A stretch of 6,812 nt of DNA, from assembly GCA_964393115.1 (NCBI GenBank), contig CAYMST010000258.1:1-6812 (forward strand). The letters are read 5' to 3'. Below are positions 6,460 to 6,812 of this stretch, piece after piece. This DNA comes from CAYMST01 sp964393115. Its GTDB lineage: Bacteria > Bacteroidota > Bacteroidia > Cytophagales > Cyclobacteriaceae. The position numbers and the translations under genes are program-made. The notes below the pieces were generated by a model. That model was not told the origin of the DNA. It worked only from the letters and a program-made list of their open reading frames with translations, and did no database searches. Within the stretch, counting starts at the first letter, position 1; each line of letters opens with the position of its first letter.

Positions 6460-6498
6460 AAAAAACGCAGACCTAGCAGTGCTAGGGCGAGGCTTTTT
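6460..6498 (-). terminator. Terminator-like hairpin, probably for the partial Hpt gene
   Basis: CCTAGC (6472-6477) and GCTAGG (6481-6486) form a perfect 6-bp stem with a 3-nt loop. After a 3-nt bulge on one side, CGC (6466-6468) pairs with GCG (6487-6489). On the minus strand the stem is followed at once by six T (the A-run at 6460-6465), which is what an intrinsic terminator needs. On the plus strand five T (6494-6498) follow after a 4-nt gap, so it could act in both directions. It lies about 140 nt past the stop of the gene ending at 6630, so a long 3' UTR must be assumed. Confidence 0.5.
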
Positions 6499-6629
6499 AA
6501 CGAAGAAGAAGGAAAAAACAGGAGTGAAATACACGTCACTACATAACATAAATGGTTTGGGGCAACATTTACCTTGGTAAGTACTGGAGGACGCAAGAGT
6601 CATCTACGAAATACTTATTTGGACCTCAG

Positions 6630-6812
6630 CTAAACCATCTCTCCTTTTACGAGATTGTATTTATTGTCTTCTAATGTTTGAACTTTATGCTTAATCGTTG
6701 AAAGCCATTTTTCGGATTCTATTTTCAACTGATACTCATCAGTTCCTTTATCCTTAGCTGTGGTCTCTAGTGTTTCGCTAAGCCTTGAGAGTCCGTATAA
6801 ACCCACCATAGA
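6630..6812 (-). CDS. C-terminal 60 residues of a probable Hpt-domain protein, 5' end beyond the window
   Basis: An open minus-strand frame enters from the window edge and ends at a TAG (6630-6632). The visible 60 residues begin SMVGLYGLSRLSETLE, which fits the helix after the phospho-accepting histidine in histidine phosphotransfer domains (typical form: H-x-L-K-G-S-S-x-x-x-G-x-x-x-L-x-x-x-x-x-x-L-E). The remainder is a highly charged region predicted to be helical (KIESEKWLSTIKHKVQTLED), as in the last two helices of an Hpt four-helix bundle. The histidine itself would lie just outside the window. The protein could be a free-standing Hpt carrier of about 110 residues or the tail of a hybrid sensor kinase. 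Start, full length and partner are not visible. The coding call rests on the uninterrupted frame and amphipathic pattern; the domain assignment is inferred from a short segment. Confidence 0.6.
   Translation of the reverse strand, partial: SMVGLYGLSRLSETLETTAKDKGTDEYQLKIESEKWLSTIKHKVQTLEDNKYNLVKGEMV

Larger units (their letters stand above)
6210..6629. other. 420-nt intergenic region between the channel gene and the partial Hpt gene
   Basis: Holds the likely channel promoter (6234-6241), a perfect palindrome (6277-6289) and a terminator-like hairpin (6460-6498). A TTG-initiated open frame (6317-6580, plus strand, 87 codons) crosses it but does not look like a gene. No RNA gene is recognisable. 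The stretch from about 6500 to 6629 shows nothing beyond AT-rich sequence. Confidence 0.6.

Noticed and set aside
6317..6580. 87-codon plus-strand open frame in the intergenic region
   Set aside because: It starts with TTG, has no ribosome-binding site, gives no recognisable protein pattern and contains the terminator-like hairpin at 6460-6498. It is probably a chance frame.
1..6812. Defence system, mobile element, CRISPR array, prophage or biosynthetic cluster
   Set aside because: No transposase, integrase, nuclease, direct-repeat array or multi-gene pathway is visible; genes are of common chromosomal types.

Overview
The window looks like an ordinary chromosomal stretch from a member of the Bacteroidota, probably a marine or environmental Cytophagales- or Flavobacteriia-like organism. 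The grounds are a modest GC content (about 40 % by eye), almost no Shine-Dalgarno sequences in front of the genes, two exact matches to the Bacteroidota -7 promoter element (TAnnTTTG) just ahead of start codons, and protein types whose closest relatives, as I recall them, are from that phylum. The genus cannot be fixed from the sequence alone.

Left half, plus strand: the window opens inside a CPA1/NhaP-type Na+(K+)/H+ antiporter whose first few dozen residues lie outside (2-1087). After a 201-nt intergenic region comes a membrane-anchored alpha/beta hydrolase (1289-2215). Then, 33 nt later, comes a lipoprotein glutaminyl-peptide cyclotransferase of the plant-type beta-propeller family (2249-3322), followed by a 71-residue two-helix membrane protein of unknown function (3378-3593). 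The last three could form one envelope-directed transcription unit, although the cyclotransferase may also have its own promoter.

Right half, minus strand: a ketoacyl-ACP synthase III of the FabH type (4148-5155) overlaps by 28 nt the start of an uncharacterised 192-residue protein (3597-4175). This pair converges with the left-hand cluster, with only 3 nt between the stop codons. Upstream is a small MscS-type mechanosensitive channel (5301-6209), preceded by a good candidate promoter and a perfect 13-bp palindrome. A 420-nt stretch without a convincing gene (6210-6629) follows and holds a terminator-like hairpin. The window then ends in the last 60 codons of a further minus-strand gene (6630-6812), whose product resembles the C-terminal half of a histidine phosphotransfer (Hpt) domain.

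How the genes fit together: most products act at the cell envelope (ion exchange, osmotic release, periplasmic hydrolysis, N-terminal pyroglutamate formation, fatty-acid initiation), but nothing shows that they form one dedicated pathway. I see no mobile element, CRISPR array, rRNA, tRNA, phage gene or defence system. The points most worth a second look are the unknown protein coupled to the KAS III gene, the unusual build of the cyclotransferase, the partial Hpt protein and the hairpin near 6480.
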